Positions 12,669 through 24,041 are shown, numbered from the stretch's first letter. The stretch: DNA of 64,000 nucleotides from Carettochelys insculpta (GCF_033958435.1 NC_134142.1:101069001-101133000); one strand, 5' to 3'. Notes: generated by a model from the sequence alone, not told the origin. Numbers and translations: made by a program.

Positions 12669-13130
12669 TGTCAGGGATTTTTCATCCCTCGGGCATAGTC
12701 GTCCCCGTGGGCCAGGGGAAACAAGCCTTTGGCCATTAAACATCATTACAGGGGCAGGTAGACTCTAAAAGGTACATAGGCTGCCAGTTAGCAGCCCCCT
12801 GTAATGGTCACTCTGTCTCAGTTGGTTTCGCCGGTAACCTGAACTCACAAACACCTCAGAATCATGGATTTGAAATCCAGGCTCCTCATTGGATACAGGT
12901 GAGGCAGCTTCTAGAAGCTTCCCTGGCCCAGAGAACCTGTTTGAAAGCATGCGCTTAGAACTCTCATATGTAAATAGCTTCATGAATTATGCATAAGATC
13001 ACAGAATATAAGGCGGCGCCATACAGCGCTCACCGGCCCTTGGCGCGGATACGACTCCACTACCTGTACGGGGAGGTGCTGGCCCCTGAGGCGTCCACCC
13101 GCCCCTAGGCTAGCTGCCTCACAGGCAGCA

Positions 13131-13184
13131 AAGAGCTCCAGCTGAGAAGACTTTGCGAAGAGCTCCAGCTGAGAAGACTTTAAG
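13131..13184. repeat. 27-bp tandem duplication
   Basis: AAGAGCTCCAGCTGAGAAGA followed by CTTTGCG is repeated once, starting at 13131 and again at 13158. It lies within the probable LTR. Confidence 0.85.
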
Positions 13185-13270
13185 AAGATCTTCCAAGTCA
13201 ACACCATCGTCGCCCAGCAGGGCCCGCCTGCTGTGGTGACAACTTTACCTCAGCACTAAAAGAGCAAAAG

Positions 13271-13520
13271 CAGCTCTGAGGTGAATCAGGCAAGTGGAGA
13301 ACTGGCCTCACCCCTAGGGTGAGGTACTGCGTGCTTGCCTGTTGAAGCCCAGAGCCTGCCATCACAGCGGCACCTTCGACCCCGCCGCCAGCAAGCAGCT
13401 CTGAGGTGAATCTGGTGAGCGGCGAACTGGCCTCACCCCTAGGGTGAGGTACTGCGCGCTCTCCAGTTGAAGCCCAGAGCCTGCCACCACTGCGGCACCT
13501 ATGCTCCCGCCGCCCGCCAT
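13271..13520. repeat. 125-bp tandem duplication
   Basis: Two head-to-tail copies start at CAGCTCTGAGGTGAATC (13271 and 13396). Both contain CTGGCCTCACCCCTAGGGTG and TTGAAGCCCAGAGCCTGCCA. The copies differ at scattered positions, so the duplication is not recent. In LTRs such repeats are common between promoter and polyadenylation signal. Confidence 0.85.
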
Positions 13521-14199
13521 CTTGTCATCGCTTCACCGGACTGGACTTTAACTGGACTGGACCTTGCATAACCGGACTGGACACGTAAACTTACCTTAAT
13601 TCCTAATCTATATCTACTCCCACCTGGGTAATCGGGACCCTCTTCGAGGGAACGAGGGGTTGCTCCTTCGTTGTTCCCTTCCCTGACGAGGGGAGGGAAG
13701 TACCCGGGGACCCGACCCCCTGAGGCCGGGCCTGGACATCCGAGGCAGGGTTTACCATTGTAGCCAAACATCGGCACATATAATTAATAATTAATGTTCA
13801 TTAATAAGTTTAAGTTGTTATAAATGCTATAGTTGTTTTACCCTCGATGTTTTAACAATAAGGTAAAAGCTCTAACTAACCCTTTCCGCTTCTGTCCTTT
13901 TCCCCCTATCCTTGCTTACCTCCTCTTAATAAACTGCAGGAGAAGGCGTTGCCACCCTGCCTCCCTAACTGTCAATCCTACCCCAGTGACCTGAGGAAGA
14001 GCATAAGCCTCCCAGGATCACTTAGTTGGGCCCATTAAGAGGGTACCAGGGACCCCCACAACATAAAGGGACAGTCCCACTGGCCTTCGGGTACCAACCT
14101 CTTGGGTAGGGCTAGCAACCCGACCCCGCACGGAGGTGGGGTTTAGCACCCCCACCCCGGCTCTGGAAGGAGACAGCAGGGATTTCTAAAACCCTGACA

Positions 14200-15010
14200 A
14201 CCCTCATCCCAAAATCCCTCTATCCTTCCTCCCTTATTCCAGTAACCAAATCCTTTTATCTTGCGGTACAATAAAATCAATTCAAGATCTAAGAACAAGT
14301 TACCAAATGGATACAGTTGCAAAAGTAAATGTACGTATCAATAGAGTATAAAAAAGTTTGCATTTAAGAAACTGTTACTTGTTATAGTTTTAATCTTGTT
14401 GTGTTCCTTAATAAAAATCTTTGTTACTTTGTTTTTAACCTTTCACCCTTGTCCTGGTCTCATTGTTCCTGCTAGCTACTCCTTTCCAGGAGGCTCAGGG
14501 CAGAGTCCAGAAGCTTACCTGGGCGGGCATTATCCTGGCTGGGGTTCGTAGCAGGGATTTGGTCTGGGTCCCGGCATCAAATGCACAGGGAGATTGCTCC
14601 CTTATTCAGGGACTCATTTAAATATTAATTACCAATCCATCCAGACAGTCCCATCAATTGTAAGTGTGTTGTTTTTAAAATAAGCTTTGAAATTATATTA
14701 AGGTGTTTATATGATCTTGAATAAGGAGGACATCGTGTCTTGATCAAATGTGTGTCAATGGACTGCTCCATTGATAATTAAGCTAATCGCCTGCAATCAC
14801 AATTATGTGTTGATCTTTTCAATTTATAAATGTGCTCCCTAAGCCTGTCTTGAACGTCTTCATTTTGAGGACACACATTTAGAGTAGCATTTGTCACGAA
14901 GTGTCCATAAGAAAACGTAACATTACTCTAGTGCCGGGATGCTAACTCTGACACATGTAAATGTTAACCATGGTGACTGCCTGATTTTGATTATTTTGCC
15001 TGCTGGCTGT
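14200..15010. other. AT-rich DNA, possible LTR continuation
   Basis: Includes CCTTAATAAAAATC at about 14407 and a GC-richer end (14510-14575). A 9-base match, CTCATTGTT, lies just left of the LTR start (12662-12670) and again at about 14459. That could be chance or a marker of a longer element. No gene seen. Confidence 0.3.
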
Positions 15011-15282
15011 GGCTATGTCTACACTATACCACTAAGTCAATTTTAAGGCACTTAGCTTGATTTTACAATGTGACTGTTTTCACTGCAAAAACCATTAGGC
15101 TGATTTTAAGGAGCACCAATGCAGCATAGTGTCAAGTTTGAATTTAAAAGGTTGGATTAATGCGAATGCAGAAACAGCATTTCTTTAAGTCAATTTTATT
15201 GGCCTCCAGAGGTGTCCCATGGGTATCCCACATTGCCCCACTGGTGTCCTTTCTGGCCGCTTTCACCTCTGCTGCTCTCCAG

Positions 15283-15718
15283 GGCTGTGTCTACACGTGC
15301 CCCAAACTTCGAAATGGCCATGCAAATGGCCATTTCGAAGTTTACTAATGAAGTGCTGAAATGCATATTCAGCGCTTCATTAGCATGGGGGCGGCAGCGG
15401 TGCTTCGAAATTGACGAGCCTTGCCGCCGCGCGGCGCGTCCCGACGGGGCTCCTTTTCGAAAGGACCCCGCCTACTTCCAAGTCCCCTTATTCCCATGAG
15501 CTCACGGGAATAAGGGGACTTCGAAGTAGGTGGCGTGCTTTCGAAAAGGAGCTCCGTTGGGACGCGCCGCGCGGCGGCAAGTCTCGTCAATTTCGAAGCG
15601 CCGCTGCCGCCCCCATGCTAATGAAGCGCTGAATATGCATTTCAGCGCTTCATTAGTAAACTTCGAAATGGCCATTTGCATGGCCATTTCGAAGTTTGGG
15701 GCACGTGTAGACGTAGCC
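15283..15718. mobile_element. Near-perfect 436-bp palindromic MITE with CAG target duplication
   Basis: Ends are GGCTGTGTCTACACGTGCCC and the complement GGCTACGTCTACACGTGCCC. They are flanked by CAG at 15280-15282 and 15719-15721, a 3-bp duplication as expected for Harbinger transposition. The two arms pair almost throughout, including TTCGAAATGGCCATGCAAAT, AATGAAGCGCTGAATATGCA and the GC-rich GCGCCGCGCGGCGG section, and meet at the centre near GAGCTCACGGG. The low divergence between arms suggests a relatively recent insertion. The protein frames here on both strands mirror each other and are not genes. Confidence 0.92.
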
Positions 15719-15875
15719 CAGGTGAGCAGGAAGTAGGAAACAGGAAGCCCAGGAATTTGAATTAGGCAATAGGAATTTGAATTCATTTTCTTTCTGACCA
15801 GTGTGGATAGCACACCTGAAGAGCCGTCCATCCATTGCATCGCATCTCGCCATTGCATCTGGCCATCTTACTATC

Positions 15876-16400
15876 ATGAGTACTCAGGGTTCTTCTGATC
15901 TTAGTTCTCAGGGTCTAAAAAGAGCTACAGCACTAAGTCATAATGAGATCCTGGATCTCATTTCTGTTTAGGTAGAAGAATCAGTGCTGAGCAGACTGCG
16001 TGTCAGCAAGCGAAATGAAGACATTTATGAAAAAAATGTTTGGGGGATAATGGCAAAGGGTTTCTCCTGGGACACCCAGCAATGCCGGGTAAAAGTAAAG
16101 GAGCTCTGGGAGAGCTATCATAAAGTCCAAAAAGCCAATGGGCAATCTGGATCACTTCCCAAGATGTGTCAGTACTATGAGCAAATGGATGCCATTCTTG
16201 GGAGGGACCTAACCATGATCCCTGATCTTAACTGGAACTCTTCAGGAGGCTGTACTCAGGAGGCTGGTGCGATCCGAGAGGGGGAGCAGGACACAGAGGC
16301 TGACGAACAGGACAACGCCAAGAGCTGTCAGTAGGCACTCAATGAAGCTGATCCTGCCAGCCCAAAGCTCTTCATTAAACTCAATCTCGAGCCAGTCCCC
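15876..16400 (+). pseudogene. Harbinger Myb/SANT-like protein, N-terminal part
   Basis: In animal Harbingers this accessory DNA-binding protein helps the transposase enter the nucleus and bind the element ends. A frame opens with ATG at 15876 (MSTQGSSDLSSQGLKRA). It runs through a trihelix Myb/SANT-like domain containing EILDLISV, SKRNEDIYEK, CRVKVKELWESYHKVQKANG and YYEQMDAILGRD. Two in-frame stops break it. A TAG at 15969-15971 sits where related copies usually have Trp, and a TAG at 16332 is followed, still in frame, by recognisable coding sequence (SPKLFIKLNLEPVPS). The C-terminal part lies at 17737-18112 beyond an inserted or intronic stretch. It is a fossil transposon gene, not a host gene. 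Confidence 0.85.
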
Positions 16401-16451
16401 TCCTCCTTGACACCTGAAGCTCTAGTTTTCAGCAATGGTGCAGAGGGCTTG

Positions 16452-16485
16452 CCTGTTTTTTTTGTTTGTTTGTTTGTTTGTTTTG
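16452..16485. repeat. (GTTT)n simple repeat
   Basis: About six units of TTTG inside the Harbinger copy, between the two Myb-like segments. Confidence 0.85.
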
Positions 16486-16964
16486 AATGCTACAAGTGGG
16501 TTGCATCTGGGTTGGGGTACAGGTTTACTTCTACGGAGCACATATTTAAATGGCTATAAGTGGGTTGTGGTTCAGGCATGGTGGAGCTACAACCCTTAAA
16601 ACAGCCTGTTGATAGTTCCTGTGGATGAAACACTTATCCTTTTTGGCGATCTCCATAAAGGTCTCAGCCAGGCACTCTTATTTTTTGCACGAGGTTTTTG
16701 GGGAGGCCTGACTTATTGTGGCTTCCACAATAGAACACCTTGCCTCACCAGGCAACCCATAAGTAATCTGGTACGATGGCACCACACAGCATTCTGGCAA
16801 ATTCTCCAGTCTTATGCTCACACTTTATGAGCATATTTTCTTTTTCACTCTCTGTTATTCTTAGGAGGCTGATATCTTTTTTTGCAATCTAGAAGCAGCC
16901 TGGGAATTTGGATTAGCATTTTCACACTGCTCCCTGGCCATTTAAGTTTCTAAGGACTGCCTTG

Positions 16965-17460
16965 CCACACCACATGGCTGGAGGGCTCTCTGTCTCTCCC
17001 ACCTCCATGCAGCTGGCAATCTCACCTGGCATTCTCCCCTCCACCACACTGCTGGCTGTTTCCTGTCATAGGATTGATGAGGACCCGCCGAGAAGTTTTT
17101 TTTCCCCACGCTTTACAGTTTACAGGGATGAGCGACCCCCCGCAGCCCACCATGCTGCCAGTGGGATAGACTCCTTCCCCTGCCACACAGCGGACTCTGT
17201 TCACATACACCAACATGTCCAGTGTGGGCTTTCCTTGCTCTAAATGGCTTTTTCCATGCACAGGATTGATGAGGAGCAAGAAACATTTTTTCCACGTTTT
17301 ACAGTTTACCTGGGTGTCACTCCCCACCCTCAGCTTGCCATGCTGCCAGTGGCATTGACTCCTCTGCCACATGGCTGCCAGGCTCCGACGACTCTGCTCC
17401 CAGACATGTCCAGCACAGGCTTTCCCTGCTTTAAATGTCCACTTTACAGGATTTTTTTTC
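16965..17460. repeat. 192-bp-period tandem repeat inside the Harbinger copy
   Basis: AGGATTGATGAGG starts at 17070 and 17262, followed in both by a T-run, CACGYTTTACAGTTTAC, then CATGCTGCCAGTGG, then ACATGTCCAG and GGCTTTCC. A partial third unit begins near 17448 (CAGGATTTTTTTTCC). The frames across it are repeat artefacts. It separates the two parts of the Myb-like gene. Confidence 0.8.
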
Positions 17461-17736
17461 CAAACCCCTCCCCCCATTCATAAACTGCCAAGATCTTACC
17501 ATGTCTGCTTGAAATGGTCTGTATGAAGTAATAGCTTCTGTTCTGCAGAAGTAGATTCACTGTCATCCTTAAGAAGCCATATGTGGCCTTGGAAAGCACA
17601 AGTTGCAGTGATTGTTAAATAGAGACCCATTCATTCTATGGATAAACACTTTGTGTCAAATGTAAAAATTGTATCTATATTTTGACCTTCGCTATCTTCA
17701 AGAGGCAGCATCAATGGGTGAGACAAGCTTGCCACG

Positions 17737-18112
17737 ATGAGGAGAAAGAAAATATCTAAACAGGATCTCATCCTGCAGCAGCTGGAGAAGGCTGGCAGGG
17801 TGAGAGCCAGAGTCCCAACCACAAGCGGACATTCCAGAGGCAATGAAGCATCTTCAGTGTCACCAAAGCATGTTCAGGAAAGAGGACTTGACAGAGCTCC
17901 TGGTGGCTATCAGGGAGCAAACCACACTGGAGCTGCAGAGGAACACCCACTACAGGACTCAATACATGGACTCCACACCACGTTGCCCAGCCTCCCCTGA
18001 TGTGGCTCCATCCCCCACCATTGGCGTCCAGCGGGGGAGGGCAAGGACAGTCTCTCACTCCGCTGCCAAGATGCTGCCACGCTGCAAAAGGCTCACATTC
18101 CACCACACATGA
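17737..18112 (+). pseudogene. Harbinger Myb/SANT-like protein, C-terminal part
   Basis: Begins with a basic RRKKISKQDLILQQLEKAG segment, then after a frame change continues through FRKEDLTELLVAIREQTTLE. Both segments match the basic and helical tail typical of Harbinger Myb-like proteins, where a RRKKRTRD-like motif precedes a coiled region. It ends near AAKMLPRCKRLTFHHT, like the usual short conserved C-terminus. At least one frameshift is needed to join the pieces. It converges with the transposase on the other strand. Confidence 0.7.
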
Positions 18113-18329
18113 TGCCAGGATTCCCTTCTTTTTCCTAACCCTTAATCCTAACCAACCCACCCCCAAATAAAAAGAACGTTTTTGTGAAAACCAAAGAATC
18201 GTTTATTGGTTCACATGAGGTAGGGAGCACTTGGAGGTTCTTTCATAAAGGGCAAACACACACCATTGTTGAGGGTGGGGATGGTATTACAATACTTAAA
18301 TGCAGCAGAATCATGTGCCTGTCTGCTCA

Positions 18330-19550
18330 TTCATAAAGTATTTTGCCTCCCTGATTGCTGTTGCTTCCGCCTGTGCATTGGTGAATGACCTTGCATCCAA
18401 CTGTGCATAAGCCCTGCTCGTGACATCTACCTCTGCAATCCAGGCTGGCATGAAATTATCCCCCTTTCATTTGCATATGTTATGCAGAATACAGCACACT
18501 GCAATAATGGTGTGGATGTTGGTTTGTGAAAGATACAACTAGGTCAAAAGGCACCTGAATCTGGCTTTTAAACAGTCAAAGGCACAATCCACCACCATTC
18601 TGCAGTTGCTCAGTCTTCAAGTGCTCCTGGCTGTGGTACAGGGTTCCCCAAGGGAGCAGAGGGTAAACACTGTCACCCAGTATCACTATGGGCATCTCCA
18701 CATCACCAGTCTTGATTTTCTGGTCTGGGAAGAAAGTGCCTTCCAGCAGCTTTCTGTACAGACCTGAATTTCTAAAGATATGCATGTTGTGCATGGTTCC
18801 TCACCATTCGACATAGATGTCAGTGAAATTACCTTTGTGATCCACCAACACCTGAAACACCATGGAGAAGTACCCCTTGCAGTTTATGTATTCTGAGGCC
18901 GGGCGGTCTGGGGCCATGATGTGGATATGTATTCCATCTATGGTCCTTCCTCAGTCAGGAAACCCCATGGCCAAAAAGCCGTCCACTATATGCTGGAAAT
19001 TTCTGAGTCGTTGTCTCCTTCATGAGACAGTAACAGATTGCACTGGCTACATTTCACCACCGCAACCCCACAATGGATCTGTCCACCCCAAATTGATTTC
19101 TCACTGACCGGTGGCTGTCAGGCATTGCAAATTTCCACAGAGCAATTGACACTCACTTGTGGGCTGTCAATGCAAGTCTCATTCTGGTATTGCTGCACTT
19201 CAGGGCAGGGGACAGCAAATCACCAAGTTCCATGGAAGTGGCCTTGCACATGCAGAAATTCTACAGCACTGCTGGTCATCCCAGACCTCCAAAACAATAT
19301 GGTCCCACCAGTTTGTGCTAGTTTCACATCTCCAGCAACAGCACTCTACTGTAAGCAAAGCATCCAGGGCAACCAGCAGGTCTGCATTCCTGGTCTCCAG
19401 TTCTTCCATTTCATCATCCGAATCATCTTCTTCCTCCCCAGCCAACTCATCCTCCCACTGACTTTGTCTAAATAAATACTTCCATGATGATTTGGGAAGT
19501 GGCCAAGCTTATAAACACTGTGCAATGTCTATAAGCTGTTGAGGATCCAT
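18330..19550 (-). pseudogene. Harbinger DDE transposase (copy 1), broken
   Basis: Cut-and-paste transposase of the PIF/Harbinger (DDE_Tnp_4, HARBI1-like) family. The start is ATG at 19550 (MDPQQLIDIAQCL), followed by an in-frame TAA at 19511-19509. The same frame then gives an acidic stretch (AGEEEDDSDDEMEE) and the family hallmark WWDHIVLEVWDDQQ. Downstream pieces are TIDGIHIHIMAPDRPASEY with the first catalytic Asp, NCKGYFSMVFQVLVDHK, then FRNSGLYRKLLEGTF and DVEMPIVILGDSVYPLLPW with the second Asp. A frameshift leads to NCRMVVDCAFDCLKARFRCL. There the third catalytic residue, normally Glu, reads Asp. Several stops and frameshifts rule out activity. Confidence 0.88.
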
Positions 19551-19931
19551 TCTAGAGCCATGCAGTGGCATGAGCCGGGGCAGGCTGTGGGAAAAAGGTG
19601 TGAAAAATTGCAAAAAATCATCTGGGCCAGGCCTTTGTTTTCCAGCAGAGGGGAATGGGTGCTTTGCACTCTGAGATGATGACATCAGAGACCCACAAGC
19701 ATTTTCTGCACATTTTTTCCCATAAGCCACTGGCACAAAACCCCAGAATGCACCAGAGCGAAAGGCACTGTGGGATAGGTACCCACGTACATAATTGAAG
19801 GTAGGTAAGACAATGGAGACATGCTAAGTCGACTTTCTGAATATTTGTGGAAAGTCAAAGTTGACTTTATAAAATCTAACATTATAAAGTTGACTTTATT
19901 AACTTCAACTTTATTTCATAGTGCAGACACC

Positions 19932-22102
19932 TTTGTCTGCTAGCAGAAGCAGTATCTTTAGCATATTATACAACATAAAAACATATATGGAAGTCAGGAT
20001 GATGCCAAATCATGTTCTTTTTGGCAATTAATAATTATGTAAGAAACAATGTAGAAATTAGATATGTTTTTACTTCCTTTTAAATTTTTTCTTTCACAAT
20101 GTTTAAATCAGCAGTACCTGTCTAATGATAATTTCTTGCATTACACATGGCTATGAAGTCACAGTACCAGAGAACATGTTATGTACCTTCCAATTGTTTA
20201 TACTCACCATCATGGTGATATTTTCTGTCTGAATATGCCTCACCAGACTCCCGTAGTGAAGAAAAGTGATCCACACTGCTCTGGATTTGCTGTGCTGACT
20301 GCCATTAGATCTGTACTTTCAATCCCAATTCTCTTGAGCCTACAAGGTATTCCTCACTGTCAAAATGGCATCTGCCATTATCACTATCCAGTGGGTTTGG
20401 GTGTCAAGTGAAAGATCTCTAACATCATCGCTATTCCCTTCTTGCTTCTGAAGGAAGGACTAATTGGATTAAGCAGTCTTCAGAATGGAAGGATTATGGA
20501 TTCCAAATTAAGGACTGAAGGATTTATGAAGCTATTGCGCTAAGTCCCATGATTCACAGCACTGGCTATACTTCCTCTCAAGCATTACCATCAAATTAAG
20601 AACCACTAGGCTCTTAACAAATCTAAAATGTGGTCACCAACCTTAGTCTTTCTAATATGATAGGTACCTTGTCTCCTTGATTGTTAAAGTAAACTTACAA
20701 GCAAACCAATTCCTGGAAAGGAATCAATTAGTTCTTTTGCTACCTGATAGTGTATCCATGAGCCTTCTGCCATGCCTAGACTCTGTCTACTGCCAAACTA
20801 CTACATTTATAAAGTTGTCATATGTATGTATGACAATTGTCAAAACAAATAACAAAATAAGGTCCCTGATGTATCCTGCTTACAGTGTAAAAGGATGGAT
20901 ATGGTAGAAAGTGCAAGACAGGAATATATGTGCAGATTGAGTCATCGAAGTGGAGGACTATGCAAAAGAAGGGTACATAAGGATAGATTTGAAGAGGGAG
21001 AGGGAGGTTGTTTGTCATTCAGGAATAAGAAAGCAGCTCGAGCTTTATGCGGAGAAGAGAAAAAAAGAGTGGACAATGGAAAGAGTCATCTTTTCAAGAC
21101 AACGGATTGGACACAGTGTAGGATATTAGAAGGTTTCTAGGAGGAAATAAAGGCTTAGGCGGTCTGGTGAGGTCAGAGTCCAAGACAGTACCGATACAGA
21201 GACTAAACTAATAAAGGCATATTAACAAGATATCTGTAGCTTTGAGATCCGAAAGACAGCTATTTTTCCTTTCATTTATTGTTTTCCCACATGTTGTTTC
21301 CAGTTCTAAAATACGTCAAATATACAGTGAAAAGTAATCCATGGTCAACACTTAAAAATTCTTTCAACGGGGGGTGTGTCGTGGGAAGATGACGTAACCA
21401 GTGCAAGAACTAGGATGTGAGTTGGATTTAAATGTGAAGAAGCCTGAATTATCCATTTGATTTCATGTTTTATTTATGATGTTTTAGCAAGTATTTCCAT
21501 TCTTTGCATAACTATAGAAACTTCAAATGTTTCTACATACTATTTCACAAAGAACAATTTTCAGATAAAATTAGAGGCTTGCAAATAAGTGACAAATGTT
21601 TGACTGAATGCCAGTACTTGGTAAATGGAAAACCATCAGCTCCTTGTTACAAAATGTACCAACAGTTCATGACTAATAATACACATGGAGCCTGGCAATT
21701 TATAGGTTTTAAATAAAAATTTTTCTAAAAATAATATTTTACCAGTGTATTTTTAGCCACGTAAACATCTCTTGGGAACCAATCTGAGTCACGCTTGTTT
21801 TGCAATTCACCCCTAGGAAAGAATCTCAGTTTAAAAATACAACTTCTACTTTCACTTACCAGCATATAAATCCAGAGTACCTCCACTGAAGTCACTAATC
21901 TAAACAAAAGCATAAAGAAAGGCATTTGGGACTTAGACTTCAATGGAGTATCTCTCAATTTACACCCATGGTACAGTCCAGACTGACATAAAATCTGGAA
22001 TAGTCAGAAATTGAAATGATGAATGGAAGAAGTCGTATTATTCAAGGCCCATTAGTCAGAAATTTTTCAAAACTGTATCTTCTTAAGGATTCTCATACTA
22101 CA
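19932..22102. other. Intronic DNA, nothing recognised
   Basis: No domain, RNA or clear repeat seen. A purine-rich stretch occurs at about 20890-21140. Confidence 0.4.
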
Positions 22103-22540
22103 TGTTGAACCTCTCTGGTCTGGGATTCTCCAGCCTGACAGGACCACAGATGTTGCTGGACCAGAGGTCTGTGGTGGCTAGGAGCCTACCAGCCGAGCGG
22201 CTAGTGGCCGGGGGCTAGCAGCTGGGAGCCTGGCCAGGGATGTGGGGACAGTGGAGCCAGGCAAGCAGCTAGGGTTCCAGCTGCAGCCAGGAGTAGTGCT
22301 AGGCTGACAGCAGGGAGGCCAGTCAGGGCTGGGAGCACAGATGCATGGCTGGGGCTGGCAGCAAGATCAGTGGCTATGCAGAGAGCCTGGCAGCAAGAAG
22401 GGGAGTCCAGCAGCTGGAGGACTGGTGGCCCCCATGGGAGAGCCCAGAGGCCAGCAGCGGAGGAGCTGACATTGACCTCCCCTGGACTGGCAAACTCCCT
22501 CCTTTGGGACTAGTAAGGTTGCAAAGGCACCAGACCAGGT
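22103..22540 (+). repeat. TGTTGAACCTCTCTGG-type interspersed repeat
   Basis: Starts TGTTGAACCTCTCTGGTCTG and shares GGACCACAGATGTTGCTGGA followed by CCAGAGG with the copy at 36641. The middle is GC-rich (CAGCTGGGAGCC-like units). The end has GGACTGGCAAACTCCCTCC, matching CATCTGGCAAATCCCCTC in the other copy. No coding content. Confidence 0.7.
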
Positions 22541-23299
22541 AGGTCCTACTGATTTTGAGTTGGTAGAAAGAAAATAGTAATGTGTGTTCTGTCTCAATTA
22601 GTGCACCTCTGCACTCTCACTCTGTATATAAATTAAAGAATTGAATCTCTCTCTCTTTCTGAGTACTTGCAGCCTAGATGGAGCATCTATTCGAAAGAAC
22701 TAAACCCATAACAAAGTTAGAACAGACTGGGGCACATGGTAGAGAAACAGCTGATGTGTTTCAGTGAACATAAACCTAAATCCAAAGTCTGGAGAATAAA
22801 AAAAAAAAAAATCAAGAAAACAAACATACATACATTGGAAGGAAGATATTCTGTACAACACAGGATGAGCAAAACATGCATGAGTGCTAGCAAGGAAATT
22901 CTTAAAGCAATCGGTGAAATATACCTCTGTATCTTGAAAAGAAATCAAAATAATTACACGTAAAAAAGATGAACAAAGTGACAAGAAGAAAACATTCTGC
23001 ACAATGAACTTATTACTGGTTAGAGCACAACTGGATTCTGGAGTACGGATTACAGACTGCTGCAGGGAGGGAACAACAAGAGGGCTAAAGTGGTGAGCCA
23101 TGAGAATTATTTAAAAATTATGGGCAATGAAAGTGGGGTTGTACTCACTGGAGGAATGTAGTTTCATGGGAAAACAGCAGTTTCAAGGCCTGAAGCCAGA
23201 AGGCCATAATGAGAGCATGCAGGGAGAACATGGCAAATAAATCCAGTCCAGTGGTCAGGGTGACACACAGGGTCTCTAAGGGGCTAGACTCAATTATCT
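22541..23299. other. Intronic DNA, nothing recognised
   Basis: AT-rich, with an A-run at 22798-22812. No gene seen. Confidence 0.4.
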
Positions 23300-23475
23300 G
23301 GTCTACCTCCACCTTCCTTATGTGACCCTGAGCGAGTCATTTGGCCTTTCTTTGCCTCAGTTCCCCATCTCTACATGGGTATAATAGTAATATGTTGCCT
23401 AACAGGAATGTTGTGAGGATAAAGGCATTAACGATTGTAAGGTGGTCAGATACTACGATAATGGAGGACACAGAA
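23300..23475 (+). repeat. MIR-like SINE fragment
   Basis: Contains the recognisable MIR core order: TGACCCTGAGCGAGTCATTT, then TTGCCTCAGTTCCCCATCTC, then GGGTATAATAGTAATA, then GGAATGTTGTGAGGATAAAG. Confidence 0.75.
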
Positions 23476-24041
23476 GTACCATAGATAGAAAGAGAATGTA
23501 AAAGAAGAATATTTAACTTAAAGAAAGGATTTCCAAAAACAGTCAGTATATGCTCAACTCTTCTTCCAGTACTGTACAGTCAAGGGAAAACTCCCATTGA
23601 CTTCAATGGTATTTGTCAGGTCAACAGTGAGCGCTTCTAAAAATTCCACCCTGGATGTTTGCACACAGAGGGAATTGAACTTATGGAAAACAGTACGGTG
23701 ACAATATGCTAATTTACTGGTATTCTGGAGGAGTGCTCCAATTATCCTATAATCAGAAGGACAGTCATGAGGGCCGGCCTGCCTGTTCATCATTTAACTA
23801 GTAATAGGCCGAATTGAGAACTACCAGAGTTAGACTGTGAGTCACAAGAGAGAAAACAGAACCAGACCCTGAAAACAAGTGGCACTTTACGGCCCTTAAA
23901 AAAAGTCTCAAAAGAAATCTATGAGCTTTCTTTGTAAATCTTCCATCTTAGATACAAATAATAGAGGAACATGGCATCCCTTTATATTCTCTTCAGTGAT
24001 ACTGTACAACAAATCATGAATACTTTCTTTTTGTTTCTATG
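23476..24041. other. Intronic DNA with a short ancient palindrome
   Basis: Includes CTCCCATTGACTTCAATGG at 23592, a self-complementary-type motif that recurs elsewhere (45571). No gene. Confidence 0.4.

Larger units (their letters stand above)
12669..14199 (+). mobile_element. Probable solo LTR of an endogenous retrovirus-like element
   Basis: The left end TGTCAGGGATTTTTCATCCC is mirrored by a right end whose complement begins TGTCAGGGTTTTAGAAATCC, giving the TG...CA inverted ends usual for LTRs. Inside lie a TATA-like AATATAAGG at 13005-13013, then a GC-rich transcribed-like stretch, then an AATAAA at about 13926. No gag, pol or env frame adjoins it. No clean 4-6 bp target duplication was found, so the boundaries are inferred. 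A second AATAAA-bearing stretch continues to about 14575 and could extend the element. Confidence 0.5.
15011..19931. mobile_element. Decayed PIF/Harbinger transposon (copy 1)
   Basis: The left end GGCTATGTCTACACTATACC and the complement of the right end (GGTGTCTGCACTATGAAA) are related inverted termini. Inward, AAGTCAATTTTAA and AAAGTCAACTTTATAA blocks also correspond. The element carries the two genes usual for animal Harbingers: a Myb/SANT-like protein on the plus strand and a DDE transposase on the minus strand, converging near 18.1-18.3 kb. Both genes are broken. A younger 436-bp MITE is nested at 15283-15718, so the pre-insertion element was about 4.5 kb. Confidence 0.85.

Noticed and set aside
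15160..15877. Mirror-image frames on both strands
   Set aside because: Products of the 436-bp palindrome. The same peptides appear on each strand.
18862..19475. Plus-strand frames of 81-145 codons
   Set aside because: Shadows of the minus-strand transposase fossil.
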